A stretch of 64,000 nucleotides of DNA from Vibrio metschnikovii CIP 69.14 (GCF_000176155.1 NZ_ACZO01000004.1:1-64000); one strand, 5' to 3'. Shown: positions 1-9,787, counted from the stretch's first letter. The notes: generated from the sequence alone by a model not told the origin. A program made the numbers and translations.

Positions 1-664
<664 letters not shown>

Positions 665-942
665 AAGTTCTTTTTGGCTCAATGAATACTGACTCTAAAT
701 TACCTAGCTCCTATAAATAGAAGCGTAATTCAAAGCTATTATCGTTCCAACAGAACGATAATGAATTGACTGTGCCGATAGTGCTAAAAGCGCTATCAAT
801 TTGGTCACTCAGTTCATTGAAACCGAAGTGCTTATTGCTAAGCATTTTGATTATCATCAACGAGTGCCCACACAGATTGATTGGTTTAAATTGTTAAAGA
901 GCTGGCTTGCGAATCTCTCGTTGAGCTTCGAAGCGGAGGTGA
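665..942 (-). promoter_or_regulatory. rrn leader with boxA antitermination signal
   Basis: This is the transcribed leader between the rrn promoters and 16S. Read on the minus strand, 892-902 is GCTCTTTAACA, the boxA element that recruits the Nus antitermination complex. A perfect 10-bp hairpin (738-747 with 753-762, 5-nt loop) lies between boxA and the mature 16S end. It is a plausible processing or folding element of the pre-rRNA. No tRNA or protein gene lies here. Confidence 0.85.
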
Positions 943-970
943 ATTCTAGCGAGTTAATTTGAAGAGTCAA
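943..970 (-). promoter_or_regulatory. rrn promoter, proximal (P2-like)
   Basis: Read on the minus strand: -35 TTGACT (965-970), a 16-bp spacer and -10 TAGAAT (943-948). The 16-bp spacing is usual for rRNA promoters. It lies about 40 bp before boxA, in the position of P2 in enteric rrn operons. Confidence 0.7.
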
Positions 971-1058
971 ACACTTTTTCAAATTTTCTTTTTTAGAAGC
1001 TTTCCCTCAACCAACACTGCCTGAAGCCTTGCGGCGTCTGCCGTGTCAGTGAGGGCGC

Positions 1059-1086
1059 ATTATAGGGATAAAATTCAGGTTGGCAA
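1059..1086 (-). promoter_or_regulatory. rrn promoter, distal (P1-like)
   Basis: Read on the minus strand: -35 TTGCCA (1081-1086), a 16-bp spacer, perfect -10 TATAAT (1059-1064) and a GC-rich discriminator GCGCCCTC. That discriminator is the signature of stringently controlled rRNA promoters (ppGpp/DksA). Its upstream position makes it the P1 equivalent. Confidence 0.75.
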
Positions 1087-1189
1087 TAGTAAAAACAAGA
1101 AAAAAGCACACAAGCGAATCAAGCGCTCAATAAACCATCAAAAAACTGAATTCACCCGATTTATTGACTGATTTCGACCTTGGTCAATA

Positions 1190-1222
1190 AACAAAGAAGG
1201 CTATGCCACGAGCATAGCCTTC
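1190..1222 (-). terminator. Rho-independent terminator after clpB
   Basis: A perfect 11-bp stem (1196-1206 with 1212-1222) has a 5-nt loop. On the minus strand it is followed by TTTGTTTA. It sits just beyond the clpB stop and separates clpB from the rrn promoters downstream on the same strand. Confidence 0.75.
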
Positions 1223-1233
1223 ATAAAAAAGAG

Positions 1234-3807
1234 TTACTGATGAGCGACGATATCACCCTCTTTAACATCAAGATAGATTGGTGTACCAGGAATAAATTGC
1301 CCTGATAATATCGATTTTGCTAATGGATTCTCTATTGTTTGCTGAATAGCACGTTTTAACGGTCTTGCACCATATACTGGATCAAAACCAATGTGGGCAA
1401 CAAGATCTAACGCGTCATCGCTAACAATTAATCCATAATCTTTATCCGCTAAACGTTGACGTAAACGCTCTAACTGAATAAAGGCAATAGATTTAATCTG
1501 CTCTTGAGCTAATGGATGGAACACCACACTTTCATCAATCCGGTTTAAAAACTCGGGACGAAAATGTTTGCTCACGACCTCCATAACTTGCTCTTTCATA
1601 GTCTGATAATCCAAATGAGCAAAATTTTCTTGGATGCGTGATGACCCTAAATTCGAGGTCATGATCACTACCGTATTACGAAAATCAACGGTTCGACCTT
1701 GACCATCGGTTAATCGACCATCATCGAGCACTTGTAATAAAATATTGAACACATCAGGATGCGCTTTCTCAACCTCGTCCAACAACAATACGGAATAGGG
1801 TTTACGCCGTACCGCTTCAGTCAAGTATCCGCCCTCTTCATAACCTACATAACCAGGAGGCGCACCAACAAGACGAGCTACTGAATGTTTTTCCATAAAT
1901 TCAGACATGTCGATACGCACCATGGCATCTTCACTATCGAACATGAAATTAGCCAGCGTTTTACAAAGCTCAGTTTTCCCTACACCCGTTGGACCTAAGA
2001 ATAAAAAAGAACCTATTGGGCGATTAGGATCCGATAATCCAGCTCGACTACGACGAATAGCATCAGCAACCACCTCAACCGCCTCCGACTGCCCGATGAC
2101 ACGTTGATGTAAAAACGTTTCCATCTGCAACAGCTTCTCTTTTTCGGCTTCCAGCATTTTCGCAACAGGAATCCCCGTCTGTTTTGACAATACTTCAGCA
2201 ATTTCTTCATCGGTAACTTTATTGCGTAACAAGGTCATCTCTTGCATTTCAGCTTGAGTCGCTAAATCTAGCTGTTTTTCTAGTTCAGGAATCCGTCCAT
2301 ATTGTAACTCAGACATGCGGTTTAAATCACCAGCACGTCTTGCCACTTCTAAATCTAAACGCGCTTGTTCTAATGCTGATTTAATGTGTTGCGTTCCCGA
2401 TAACGCTGCTTTTTCTGTGTTCCAAATTTCTTCTAATTCTGAATACTCGCGCTCTTTTTCTTTTAACTCATCATTAATAATGCCCAAACGCTTTTCGCTC
2501 GCATCATCGTGTTCATTGCTTAATGCTTGCTGTTCAATCTTCAATTGAATGATTTTTCGTTCCAATTTGTCGAGCACTTCCGGTTTCGAGTCCATTTGGA
2601 TACGAATACTCGAAGCGGCTTCATCGATTAAATCGATCGCTTTATCTGGTAATTGACGATCGGAGATATAACGATGCGATAATGTTGCCGCAGCAACAAT
2701 CGCAGGATCGGTAATCTCAACATGATGGTGCAATTCATAGCGCTCTTTTAACCCTCTTAGGATCGCCACCGTATCTTCAACGCTCGGCTCATCGACTAAG
2801 ACTTTTTGGAAACGACGCTCCAATGCCGGATCTTTTTCGATATACTGGCGATATTCATCGAGTGTTGTCGCGCCAACGCAATGCAATTCTCCACGCGCCA
2901 ATGCCGGTTTGAGCATATTCCCGGCATCCATCGAGCCTTCACCTTTACCCGCGCCGACCATGGTATGTAATTCATCAATAAATAAGATGACATTACCTTC
3001 TTCTTTGGCCAGCTCGTTCAGCACCGATTTTAAACGCTCTTCAAATTCACCGCGATATTTAGCTCCTGCAACTAAAGCGCCCATATCAAGAGACAGAACT
3101 CGCCGACCGCGTAGCCCTTCTGGTACTTCATTATTAATAATTCGCTGTGCTAAACCTTCGACAATGGCGGTTTTACCAACACCAGGTTCACCGATGATCA
3201 CTGGGTTGTTTTTCGTACGCCGTTGCAATACTTGAATGGTACGGCGAATTTCATCGTCACGACCTATCACCGGGTCTAATTTGCTCTGCTCAGCTCGTTC
3301 AGTCAGATCAATCGTGAATTTTTCTAAAGCTTGACGCAGTTCTTCGGCATTAGGATCATTAACTTTTTGCCCACCACGGATAGTTTCAATCGCTGCAGAG
3401 AGCTTTTTCTCACTCAATCCAACCTCTTTTAATAATTGACCAAGAGGTCCTTTATCTTCGATTGCCGCTAGCAAGAATATTTCAGAGGAGATGTACGCAT
3501 CTTGGCGTTTTTGTGCCACTTTATCACAGAGATTAAATAACGTACCCAACGCACCAGATAGCTGAACATCACCACCAATCCCACTCACTTTAGGGAGCCT
3601 GTCGAGCATCTCGCCTAGTTTTGAGCGTAACTGTGCCACGTCAATATTCAACATGGTTAACAACGGACGAATAGGGCTGCCATTTTGATCGAGCAGTGCC
3701 ACCATTAAATGAACTGGCTCGATATACTGATGATCACGACCTAGAGCCAAAGACTGCGCATCAGAAATGGCTATTTGAAATTTACTGGTAAATCTATCAA
3801 GACGCAT
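1234..3807 (-). CDS. clpB: ATP-dependent disaggregase ClpB (Hsp104 family)
   Basis: Cytoplasmic hexameric AAA+ chaperone that pulls polypeptides out of aggregates together with DnaK/DnaJ/GrpE. The ATG at 3807 gives an 857-aa protein starting [10 protein letters not shown], the same length as E. coli ClpB. A strong ribosome site (AGGAAGGTGG) precedes it, so I prefer it to an upstream in-frame start at 3831. Domains in order: double Clp-N (about 1-145), first AAA+ module with Walker A GEPGVGKT (about 206) and Walker [10 protein letters not shown], the charged coiled-coil M domain (about 410-520) that marks ClpB rather than ClpA/C, and second AAA+ module with GPTGVGKTE (about 605). A sigma-32-type promoter precedes it and a terminator follows. 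Confidence 0.98.
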   Translation of the reverse strand: MRLDRFTSKFQIAISDAQSLALGRDHQYIEPVHLMVALLDQNGSPIRPLLTMLNIDVAQLRSKLGEMLDRLPKVSGIGGDVQLSGALGTLFNLCDKVAQKRQDAYISSEIFLLAAIEDKGPLGQLLKEVGLSEKKLSAAIETIRGGQKVNDPNAEELRQALEKFTIDLTERAEQSKLDPVIGRDDEIRRTIQVLQRRTKNNPVIIGEPGVGKTAIVEGLAQRIINNEVPEGLRGRRVLSLDMGALVAGAKYRGEFEERLKSVLNELAKEEGNVILFIDELHTMVGAGKGEGSMDAGNMLKPALARGELHCVGATTLDEYRQYIEKDPALERRFQKVLVDEPSVEDTVAILRGLKERYELHHHVEITDPAIVAAATLSHRYISDRQLPDKAIDLIDEAASSIRIQMDSKPEVLDKLERKIIQLKIEQQALSNEHDDASEKRLGIINDELKEKEREYSELEEIWNTEKAALSGTQHIKSALEQARLDLEVARRAGDLNRMSELQYGRIPELEKQLDLATQAEMQEMTLLRNKVTDEEIAEVLSKQTGIPVAKMLEAEKEKLLQMETFLHQRVIGQSEAVEVVADAIRRSRAGLSDPNRPIGSFLFLGPTGVGKTELCKTLANFMFDSEDAMVRIDMSEFMEKHSVARLVGAPPGYVGYEEGGYLTEAVRRKPYSVLLLDEVEKAHPDVFNILLQVLDDGRLTDGQGRTVDFRNTVVIMTSNLGSSRIQENFAHLDYQTMKEQVMEVVSKHFRPEFLNRIDESVVFHPLAQEQIKSIAFIQLERLRQRLADKDYGLIVSDDALDLVAHIGFDPVYGARPLKRAIQQTIENPLAKSILSGQFIPGTPIYLDVKEGDIVAHQ

Positions 3808-3852
3808 AACCACCTTCCTAATCTCATTCAAGAGAAACTAATCACATAGAGA

Positions 3853-3881
3853 ACATGGTTACGCAAAGAAGATATTTCAAG
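3853..3881 (-). promoter_or_regulatory. Probable sigma-32 (heat-shock) promoter of clpB
   Basis: Read on the minus strand: CTTGAAA (3875-3881), 14 bp, then AACCATGT (3853-3860). The heat-shock consensus is CTTGAAA-N12-14-CCCCATNT, so the -35 is perfect and the -10 keeps CCAT-T. It lies about 45 bp before the clpB start codon. E. coli clpB is also sigma-32 controlled. Confidence 0.75.
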
Positions 3882-4048
3882 TCAAAGAGGATAACTTTAT
3901 GAGCAAAAAACACGCTATATAAGCGCTATAGAACAAAGGACAAAGGACAAACTTAAAGTGACTAACAAGCGCTAGCTCGTTAGGTGACAAAAAAAGGTTA
4001 ACTATACAGAGTCAGATTTTAATCATGAAACCGTGCTATTTTGTCTGG

Positions 4049-4774
4049 CTATTCTATCCAGATGAAGCAAGCCTGTCGGCCTGTTACACCATCGCGGCGG
4101 TACGAATAAAATTGTTGATCATGTTGATAAGTACATAAATCACTTTTAATCACCTGATCAATACCAATTTTTGCTAAACGTAATTGTGCAAGTTGAGCGA
4201 TATCGGCCAACCATTTTCCACAATTTGATGTTGCTGAAAAAGCCCTTTGCGCATGACTATCATAATCGCAAAAAGCCTGCCTAACTTCGTCACCAACCTC
4301 AAAGGCTTGAGGACCAATCGCAGGACCAAGCCAGATTAAAACATCATCAGAAAACTTGTCTAGAGCCTGTTCCACAATCCCTCCGGCTAATCCTCGCCAA
4401 CCCGCATGAACCGCGGCAACTCGAGTACCTTGTATATTGGTAATCAATACTGGTAAACAATCAGCTATCATGGCTGAACAAACGACACGCGGAGTCGAAG
4501 TGACAAGACCATCAGCATCCAGCACTTTATGACTAGGCTGGCTGACTTCAATCACTCGAGTGGAATGTGTTTGATTAAGCCAGATAGGCGAGGATGGCAT
4601 CTGACAGTATTGTTGCAACCAGTCGCGATTCCTTGTCACTATCGACGGATCATCCCCAACATGCATGCCAACATTCAAACCATCGTAAGGCGGTACAGAA
4701 AATCCACCATCACGGGTTGAACAAAACGCTTTCACATTGTTAGGCGCTGGCCAGTTAGGAATGATCACCGACAT
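4049..4774 (-). CDS. pgeF: Polyphenol oxidase/purine nucleoside phosphorylase family protein (PgeF/YfiH)
   Basis: A 241-aa member of the DUF152 (Cu-oxidase_4) family. E. coli YfiH/PgeF members are reported to act in peptidoglycan precursor quality control and, in other species, as purine nucleoside phosphorylases. The three family metal ligands are visible: His70 (QTH), Cys106 (ADCLPV) and His123 in HAGWRG. It starts 3 nt after the rluD stop and precedes clpB, the same rluD-pgeF-clpB order as in E. coli, so it is probably cotranscribed with rluD. Family is certain; the physiological substrate cannot be read from sequence. Confidence 0.93.
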   Translation of the reverse strand: MSVIIPNWPAPNNVKAFCSTRDGGFSVPPYDGLNVGMHVGDDPSIVTRNRDWLQQYCQMPSSPIWLNQTHSTRVIEVSQPSHKVLDADGLVTSTPRVVCSAMIADCLPVLITNIQGTRVAAVHAGWRGLAGGIVEQALDKFSDDVLIWLGPAIGPQAFEVGDEVRQAFCDYDSHAQRAFSATSNCGKWLADIAQLAQLRLAKIGIDQVIKSDLCTYQHDQQFYSYRRDGVTGRQACFIWIE

Positions 4775-4777
4775 GGT

Positions 4778-5752
4778 TTAATACTCTTGCGAATAGTTTA
4801 GTTTAGCATCTTCACGTAGCGCTTCTGTCATAATAACCATATCATCGGGCACCGGAGCATGAAACTCAAGCTCTTCGCCAGTGATCGGGTGTTCAAATTT
4901 TAACATTACGGCATGCAGTGCTTGTCTATCAAAAGCTCTAATCATTTCTGTGAGCTCAGGGGTTGCTCCTTTAGGAATACGCGCCCGACCACCATAAGCA
5001 CTGTCACCTAACAACGGATGTTGCAGATAAGCCATGTGTACTCGAATTTGGTGAGTTCGGCCGGTTTCTAAACGCAAGCGAATCCGGGTATGTTCACGAA
5101 AATGTTCTGCGACACGATAATGCGTGACCGCAGGTTTGCCCATTTGATTCACCGCCATTAAGGTACGCTTTGTTGAATGACGACCGATTGGTTTATCAAT
5201 CATGCCACCCGCGGTCATTTTACCGATCGCAATCGCTTCATATTCACGGGTAATATTGCGTTTTTGCAAATCTCTTACCAAACGTGTTTGTGCTGGTACT
5301 GTCTTTGCGACCACCATTAAACCTGTCGTATCTTTATCAAGACGATGCACAATCCCTGCACGTGGCACTTCGGCAATCGGTGGATAATGAAAGAGTAAAG
5401 CATTTAATACGGTCCGATCTGGCGTTCCCGCCCCCGGATGAACGACAAAATCTCTGGGTTTATTGATCACCAAAATATCGTCATCTTCATAAACGATATT
5501 AAGTGGAATATCTTGCGCTTCCCAGCGTTGTTCATCTTCTAGCTCGGCTAGAACGGTAATGCACTCTCCCCCCATCACTTTGGTCCGTGGTTTAGTGACC
5601 ACCGTTCCATTGACTGTAATTTTGCCATCTAATAACCACTCTTTAAGACGAGAGCGGGAAAAATCGACAAATAATTCTGCTACCGCTTGATCTAAACGCT
5701 GACCAAGCTGGCTTTCTTTTACTGTTTGAGTTAATTCAATCTGCTGAGCCAT
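4778..5752 (-). CDS. rluD: 23S rRNA pseudouridine(1911/1915/1917) synthase
   Basis: Makes pseudouridines in helix 69 of 23S rRNA, which are important for 50S maturation and termination. The 324-aa protein has an N-terminal S4 RNA-binding domain (about 18-75) followed by the RluA-family catalytic domain. The motif HRLDKDTTGL (136-145) carries the catalytic Asp139, the same number as in E. coli RluD. It is divergent from bamD, as in enterics, and followed 3 nt later by pgeF. Confidence 0.97.
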   Translation of the reverse strand: MAQQIELTQTVKESQLGQRLDQAVAELFVDFSRSRLKEWLLDGKITVNGTVVTKPRTKVMGGECITVLAELEDEQRWEAQDIPLNIVYEDDDILVINKPRDFVVHPGAGTPDRTVLNALLFHYPPIAEVPRAGIVHRLDKDTTGLMVVAKTVPAQTRLVRDLQKRNITREYEAIAIGKMTAGGMIDKPIGRHSTKRTLMAVNQMGKPAVTHYRVAEHFREHTRIRLRLETGRTHQIRVHMAYLQHPLLGDSAYGGRARIPKGATPELTEMIRAFDRQALHAVMLKFEHPITGEELEFHAPVPDDMVIMTEALREDAKLNYSQEY

Positions 5753-5907
5753 ATCGAACTTTTTTAAAAACCGTGAGACTAATAGCCACGAGTGTGGAAA
5801 AATATGTTTTCATTGTATCTGTTACTGATCGGAAAGTAACGAAACGATTTACGGAGCAAGCTCGCTCCAAGTTTAAGAAGCTTTATTGCAAGGAACCTAA
5901 CCCTGAC

Positions 5908-6636
5908 ATGAAATACCAAACTTTATCAGGCTTACTCGCATTATCTTTATTAGTTGGCTGTTCAAGTAAAGAAGAGATTGTCCCTGACGTTCCACCCGCA
6001 GAGTTGTACAGCGATGCTCAAACCTCATTGCAAAGCGGTAATTGGTTAACCGCCATCGATAAGTTAGAAGCGCTAGACTCTCGCTATCCATTCGGAGCGT
6101 ATTCAGAGCAGGTTCAGCTGGACTTGATCTACGCTTACTATAAAAATGATGATCTCGCTTTAGGGCTTGCGACCATTGAACGTTTTATTCGACTCAATCC
6201 CACTCATGAAAAAATGGATTGGGTTCTGTACATGCGCGGCTTAACTCATATGGCCCAAGATCGAAACTTTATGCACGATCTATTCAACATTGACCGTAGT
6301 GATCGCGACCCTGAACCGGTAAAAGCCGCTTTCGCAGATTTTAAGCGTCTACTCGAACGTTACCCAAACAGTTTATACGCTAATGATGCACAACAACGCA
6401 TGATTGCTTTGAAAAATCGTTTAGCTGAATATGACTTAGCGACGGCTGATTTTTATTTACGCCGTGAGGCTTGGATCGCCGCAATTAATCGAACTCAAGA
6501 GCTACAGAAAACCTATCCGGGTACTGAAGCGGCACGCAAATCCTTATCTATTCAGCTAAAAGCCTATCAACAACTAGGCTTGACGGATGCGGCCGAGCGA
6601 ACCAAACAGCTAATGCAACTGAACACTCTTCCTTAA
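5908..6636 (+). CDS. bamD: Outer-membrane assembly lipoprotein BamD
   Basis: Essential lipoprotein of the BAM complex, which inserts beta-barrel proteins into the outer membrane. I place the start at the ATG at 5908, giving 242 aa (E. coli has 245). It opens with a lipoprotein signal (MKYQTLSGLLALSLLVGC) whose lipobox LVGC puts the lipidated Cys at 18. An in-frame ATG at 5773 would bury the signal peptide and is rejected. The rest is five TPR-like helical repeats. The AAGGA before the start is about 13 nt away, so translation initiation may be modest. It is divergent from rluD. Confidence 0.95.
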   Translation: MKYQTLSGLLALSLLVGCSSKEEIVPDVPPAELYSDAQTSLQSGNWLTAIDKLEALDSRYPFGAYSEQVQLDLIYAYYKNDDLALGLATIERFIRLNPTHEKMDWVLYMRGLTHMAQDRNFMHDLFNIDRSDRDPEPVKAAFADFKRLLERYPNSLYANDAQQRMIALKNRLAEYDLATADFYLRREAWIAAINRTQELQKTYPGTEAARKSLSIQLKAYQQLGLTDAAERTKQLMQLNTLP

Positions 6637-7064
6637 GCTTAAATTCAGTATCATGATTACCCCTCAGTTCTATAACTAAACGACTGAGTTATGGGTAAGC
6701 GAAAAATCAATGCCCCAACTTGCATTAATCAATAATGCAAGTGGGGGCATCGTGACTCAAGTGGATAAGTAACAAAGGATTAAATCGTAATAAAGCGAAG
6801 CATTAAGGAAGCTATATGGCATTTTTTAGGCCGTAACAAAGCGCTAAAATAGGTATAATATTTAGTGATTCCACTCACCAATCTAGCGCTTTCTTTGATA
6901 ATAACAAGTCTTTTTATCCACTATTCCTACCACACTTTGCGAAAGATCACGTTTGCTTTCAAGCGTCTCAACACCCAACAAAAAAGAGATCTGGATCACA
7001 TTATTTTATCCAGAAACCTGTAATCTGAAGTTAACCCATAAGGGATGCAACAGAGGAAAACACT
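6637..7064. other. bamD-raiA intergenic region with strong hairpins
   Basis: This 428-bp gene-free stretch holds an 18-bp stem with one mismatch (6710-6727 with 6733-6750, 5-nt loop). It probably marks the end of the bamD transcript, although no T-tract follows. A perfect TATAAT at 6854-6859 is a likely -10 for raiA, with no good -35. A 9-bp inverted repeat (AAAGCGCTA near 6838, its complement near 6894) flanks that -10. A TCTGGAT/ATCCAGA hairpin (6990-6996 with 7008-7014) lies in the presumed raiA 5' leader. No small ORF is convincing. Confidence 0.5.
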
Positions 7065-7391
7065 ATGCAAATGAACATCACTGGCAAAAACATTGAAATC
7101 ACCTCTGCAATCCGTAGCTACATTGAGAGTAAGTTTAAAAAGCTCGAAAAATGGCAAGTCGATATTACCGGTTGCCAAGCAAGCTTTAGTGAACAACCCA
7201 ATAAGCAGAAAAAATTTGAAGCGACGGTCACTATCCCGAAAGGTCAACTAGTCGCTTCTGCAATTCACGAGGATCTCTATGCCGCGATTAATGAAGTTGA
7301 ACAAAAATTAGAGCGACAGCTCAATAAATTGCGCCATAAACCCGATGCTCGTCGTACCGAGAAACCTGAAATTGTAGAAGTCGAAGAATAA
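7065..7391 (+). CDS. raiA: Ribosome-associated inhibitor RaiA (protein Y)
   Basis: Binds the 30S decoding region and holds ribosomes inactive in stationary phase or cold. The 108-aa protein has the HPF/RaiA beta-alpha fold, with start MQMNITGKNIEITSAI and the conserved stretch NEVEQKLERQLNKL. An acidic C-terminal tail ends IVEVEE. The tail and the position between bamD and pheA match E. coli raiA rather than the shorter hpf of the rpoN operon. A terminator follows at once, so it is monocistronic. Confidence 0.93.
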   Translation: MQMNITGKNIEITSAIRSYIESKFKKLEKWQVDITGCQASFSEQPNKQKKFEATVTIPKGQLVASAIHEDLYAAINEVEQKLERQLNKLRHKPDARRTEKPEIVEVEE

Positions 7392-7410
7392 TCTTCCCCT
7401 GTTATCCATT

Positions 7411-7435
7411 TAGCGCCTTAGGGCGCTATTTTTTT
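7411..7435 (+). terminator. Rho-independent terminator after raiA
   Basis: A 7-bp GC-rich stem (TAGCGCC 7411-7417 with GGCGCTA 7422-7428) is followed by seven T residues (7429-7435). It lies 20 nt after the raiA stop. Confidence 0.9.
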
Positions 7436-7497
7436 GCTTGACGCTGTTTACTGGCTTGCTTATTGTGTCCATTCAGTCGCTAAGGTAGCAATAACCG

Positions 7498-7548
7498 ATG
7501 TTAACCTCTCATTTTCTGTTTGTTTTTAACTTCTTTTTTCTCCAATAA
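7498..7548 (+). CDS. pheL: pheA operon leader peptide (PheL-type)
   Basis: A 16-codon ORF encodes MLTSHFLFVFNFFFLQ, with six Phe codons, three of them consecutive near the end. It lies between the raiA terminator and pheA, where E. coli has pheL. A terminator hairpin follows (7600-7625). The sequence is not E. coli PheL, but the design is the same: ribosome stalling at Phe codons when charged tRNA-Phe is scarce. No strong ribosome site is visible before the ATG. Confidence 0.85.
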   Translation: MLTSHFLFVFNFFFLQ

Positions 7549-7625
7549 TCTTGGAGGCTTGCTCGTTTAAAGAAAATAAGTCAAAAACGAACAGACAGAA
7601 AGCCTCCCATCGGGAGGCTTTTTTA
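7512..7625 (+). promoter_or_regulatory. Phenylalanine transcription attenuator before pheA
   Basis: The terminator is a perfect 9-bp stem (AAGCCTCCC 7600-7608 with GGGAGGCTT 7612-7620, loop ATC) running into T residues. An alternative pairing is visible: GGAGGCTT at 7552-7559, just after the leader stop codon, can pair with AAGCCTCC (7600-7607) and would break the terminator. The Phe-codon segment (around 7513-7527) can in turn pair with the A-rich stretch at 7583-7600. This gives the mutually exclusive structures expected of an amino-acid attenuator. The pairing logic is my inference from complementarity. Confidence 0.8.
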
Positions 7626-7638
7626 TAAGGATTTAGTT

Positions 7639-8820
7639 ATGACCAGCCCAAAACTGTCACTAGAAGAGATTCGAGACCGATTAAACACCATTGATAATCA
7701 GCTACTTAAGTTGCTTTCCGAACGTCGCCAACTGAGTGTCGAGGTCGCCAAGAGTAAAGTACAAACTTCAAAGCCCGTACGCGACCCTGTTCGAGAGCAG
7801 CAACTATTGGTTAAGTTAATTCAAATCGGTAAACAGGATTATCAATTAGACGCCCAATACATTACCAAACTGTTCCATACGATTATTGAAGATTCCGTAT
7901 TACTGCAGCAAGCTTATTTACAAAACCTAGCTAATCCACAAAACCGTAAGCCATTGGCTAGAGTTGCTTTTCTCGGTGCGAAAGGCTCTTACTCACATCT
8001 TGCGACCCGAGAATATTTCAGCCGTAAAAATACTGAGCTTATCGAACTCAATTGCGAACAATTTAGAGACATTACCAAAACCGTTGAATCCGGCCATGCG
8101 GATTATGGTGTTTTACCGATTGAAAACACCAGTTCAGGCTCGATTAATGAAGTTTATGACTTACTTCAACATACCACCCTATATATCGTCGGCGAGATCA
8201 CTCAACCAATAGAACACTGCTTAGTAGCCACACAAGATATCCGCTTAGAAGCGTTGAAAATTCTCTATTCACACCCACAGCCACACCAACAATGCAGTGA
8301 GTTTTTAAGTCGCTTGCAAGGGGTCAAACTAGAAACCTGCGCTAGCACTGCCGATGCGATGAAAAAAGTACAACAACTGCAACGTGATGATGTTGCAGCA
8401 ATTGGCAATGCAGCAAGTGGCAAATTGTATGGCTTACAATCGATTAAAACCAATATCGCTAACCAAACAGAAAACCATACTCGGTTTATCGTCGTTGCCC
8501 GTAAACCGATTGAAGTCTCAACTCAAATTCCAGCAAAAACCACCCTGATTATGTCCACGGCACAAGAGGCTGGCTCATTAGTCGCCACCCTATTAGTGCT
8601 CCAACGTTATGGTATTAATATGACCAAACTGGAATCCAGACCTATCATGGGTAATCCGTGGGAAGAGATGTTCTATGTCGACTTGCAAGCTCATCTGGAT
8701 TCAGACGAGATGCAAAAAGCACTCAGTGAGCTAACTAAACTGACCAAACATTTAAAGGTGCTTGGCTGTTATCCTATTGAAAATATTAAACCCACTCAGG
8801 TTAAGTTAACCCCAGCGTAA
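7639..8820 (+). CDS. pheA: Bifunctional chorismate mutase/prephenate dehydratase
   Basis: Converts chorismate to prephenate and then to phenylpyruvate, the committed branch to phenylalanine. The 393-aa protein contains an AroQ chorismate mutase (about 1-90), a prephenate dehydratase domain (about 105-290) with the active-site TRF in NHTRFIVVAR, and a C-terminal ACT domain with the Phe-binding ESRP motif (LESRPIMGNPWEEMF) for feedback inhibition. The start is set by AAGGA 8 nt upstream. Transcription passes through the attenuator described above. Confidence 0.97.
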   Translation: MTSPKLSLEEIRDRLNTIDNQLLKLLSERRQLSVEVAKSKVQTSKPVRDPVREQQLLVKLIQIGKQDYQLDAQYITKLFHTIIEDSVLLQQAYLQNLANPQNRKPLARVAFLGAKGSYSHLATREYFSRKNTELIELNCEQFRDITKTVESGHADYGVLPIENTSSGSINEVYDLLQHTTLYIVGEITQPIEHCLVATQDIRLEALKILYSHPQPHQQCSEFLSRLQGVKLETCASTADAMKKVQQLQRDDVAAIGNAASGKLYGLQSIKTNIANQTENHTRFIVVARKPIEVSTQIPAKTTLIMSTAQEAGSLVATLLVLQRYGINMTKLESRPIMGNPWEEMFYVDLQAHLDSDEMQKALSELTKLTKHLKVLGCYPIENIKPTQVKLTPA

Positions 8821-8927
8821 AAACACTGCTGATGGTGCAATATCTAACAATATTGAGTGACTGATAAGTGGGAAGCACGTCAGTCACCATTAATATAGAT
8901 AACCATAGTGATTGAAACGAACGTAGC

Positions 8928-9043
8928 TATACCCAAACGACTTGGAGTTGCAGGTAGACGGCAAGTAAGTAAATCCCGATGAGCATAGGCAAACTATGTG
9001 ATTGGGGAGCCAACACCGCTACAACTTCAAGTAGGAGGGGATA
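8928..9043. repeat. ERIC-like intergenic repeat (IRU family)
   Basis: An imperfect palindrome of about 116 bp lies between pheA and yjjX. Its ends are inverted: TATACCC...CTTGGAGTTGCAG on the left, and the complement of TATCCCC...CTTGAAGTTGTAG on the right. The core resembles enterobacterial ERIC elements (ACGGCAAGTAAGTAAATCCC, GATTGGGGAGCCAACACCGC). Just outside the right end, 9042-9065 repeats the last arm almost exactly (AACACCGCAACAATTCAAGT). Such elements are non-coding and can fold in mRNA. Assignment is by remembered consensus, not alignment. Confidence 0.65.
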
Positions 9044-9102
9044 ACACCGCAACAATTCAAGTAGCAACAACATATTGACTAGGAAATAAAGAGAATCACA
9101 AC

Positions 9103-9663
9103 ATGTCATCAAATCAAGCCATTATCCACATCATCGTCGCTTCACTGAATCCTGCCAAAATTAATGCCGTCAAAAGCGCTTTTGAGCAATTATTTCCTAA
9201 TCATACATTGCAATTACAGGGCGTAACGGTTGATAGCGGTGTTGCTGCTCAACCAATGAGCGATGAAGAGACCAAACAAGGCGCACTTAATCGAGTACAC
9301 CATGCCGAACAAGCTCATCCAGGAGCTGATTTTTATGTGGGCTTAGAAGCCGGCATTGAACACGGAATGACGTTTGCTTGGATGATCGTTAAATCGGCAG
9401 AACAATATGGAGAATCTCGTTCTGCCAGCTTAATGTTACCTCCTGCCATTAACCAACGTTTACACGCCAATAATGAACTTGGTGAGATTATGGATGAAGT
9501 ATTTGGTACCGATAACATCAAACAAAAAGGAGGAGCGATCAGTTTACTTACTCAACATCACTTAACTCGTAGCTCAGTTTACCATCAGGCACTTATTTTA
9601 GCGTTAGTACCATTTTTGAACCCTGATTTGTTTTTATCTGCAGGTAACGATCTGAAAAAGTAG
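9103..9663 (+). CDS. yjjX: Inosine/xanthosine triphosphatase (YjjX family)
   Basis: Hydrolyses non-canonical purine triphosphates (ITP, XTP) to keep them out of nucleic acids. The 186-aa protein has the NTPase_I-T fold with N-terminal VASLNPAKINAVKSAF, the conserved QPMSDEETKQGALNR, and a distal TRSSVYHQALILAL. E. coli also keeps yjjX beside trpR and slt. The ribosome site is weak (AAAGAGA). The gene is convergent with trpR. Confidence 0.92.
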   Translation: MSSNQAIIHIIVASLNPAKINAVKSAFEQLFPNHTLQLQGVTVDSGVAAQPMSDEETKQGALNRVHHAEQAHPGADFYVGLEAGIEHGMTFAWMIVKSAEQYGESRSASLMLPPAINQRLHANNELGEIMDEVFGTDNIKQKGGAISLLTQHHLTRSSVYHQALILALVPFLNPDLFLSAGNDLKK

Positions 9664-9670
9664 TTGGTAG

Positions 9671-9717
9671 GTTAAGCTTATACTTATGCGGTATAAACAA
9701 ATAAGTACAAGCTTAAC
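9671..9717. terminator. Hairpin between convergent yjjX and trpR
   Basis: A 17-bp stem with one mismatch (9671-9687 with 9701-9717, 13-nt loop) lies between the two converging stop codons. There is no adjacent T-tract on either strand. It could be a bidirectional 3' end structure rather than a classical intrinsic terminator. Confidence 0.45.
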
Positions 9718-9787
9718 TTAATAAAATAAAACGTTTTTTTCTGGTTTACTGCGAAATGATTCATATCACGGCAAGTAATAAATCGCG

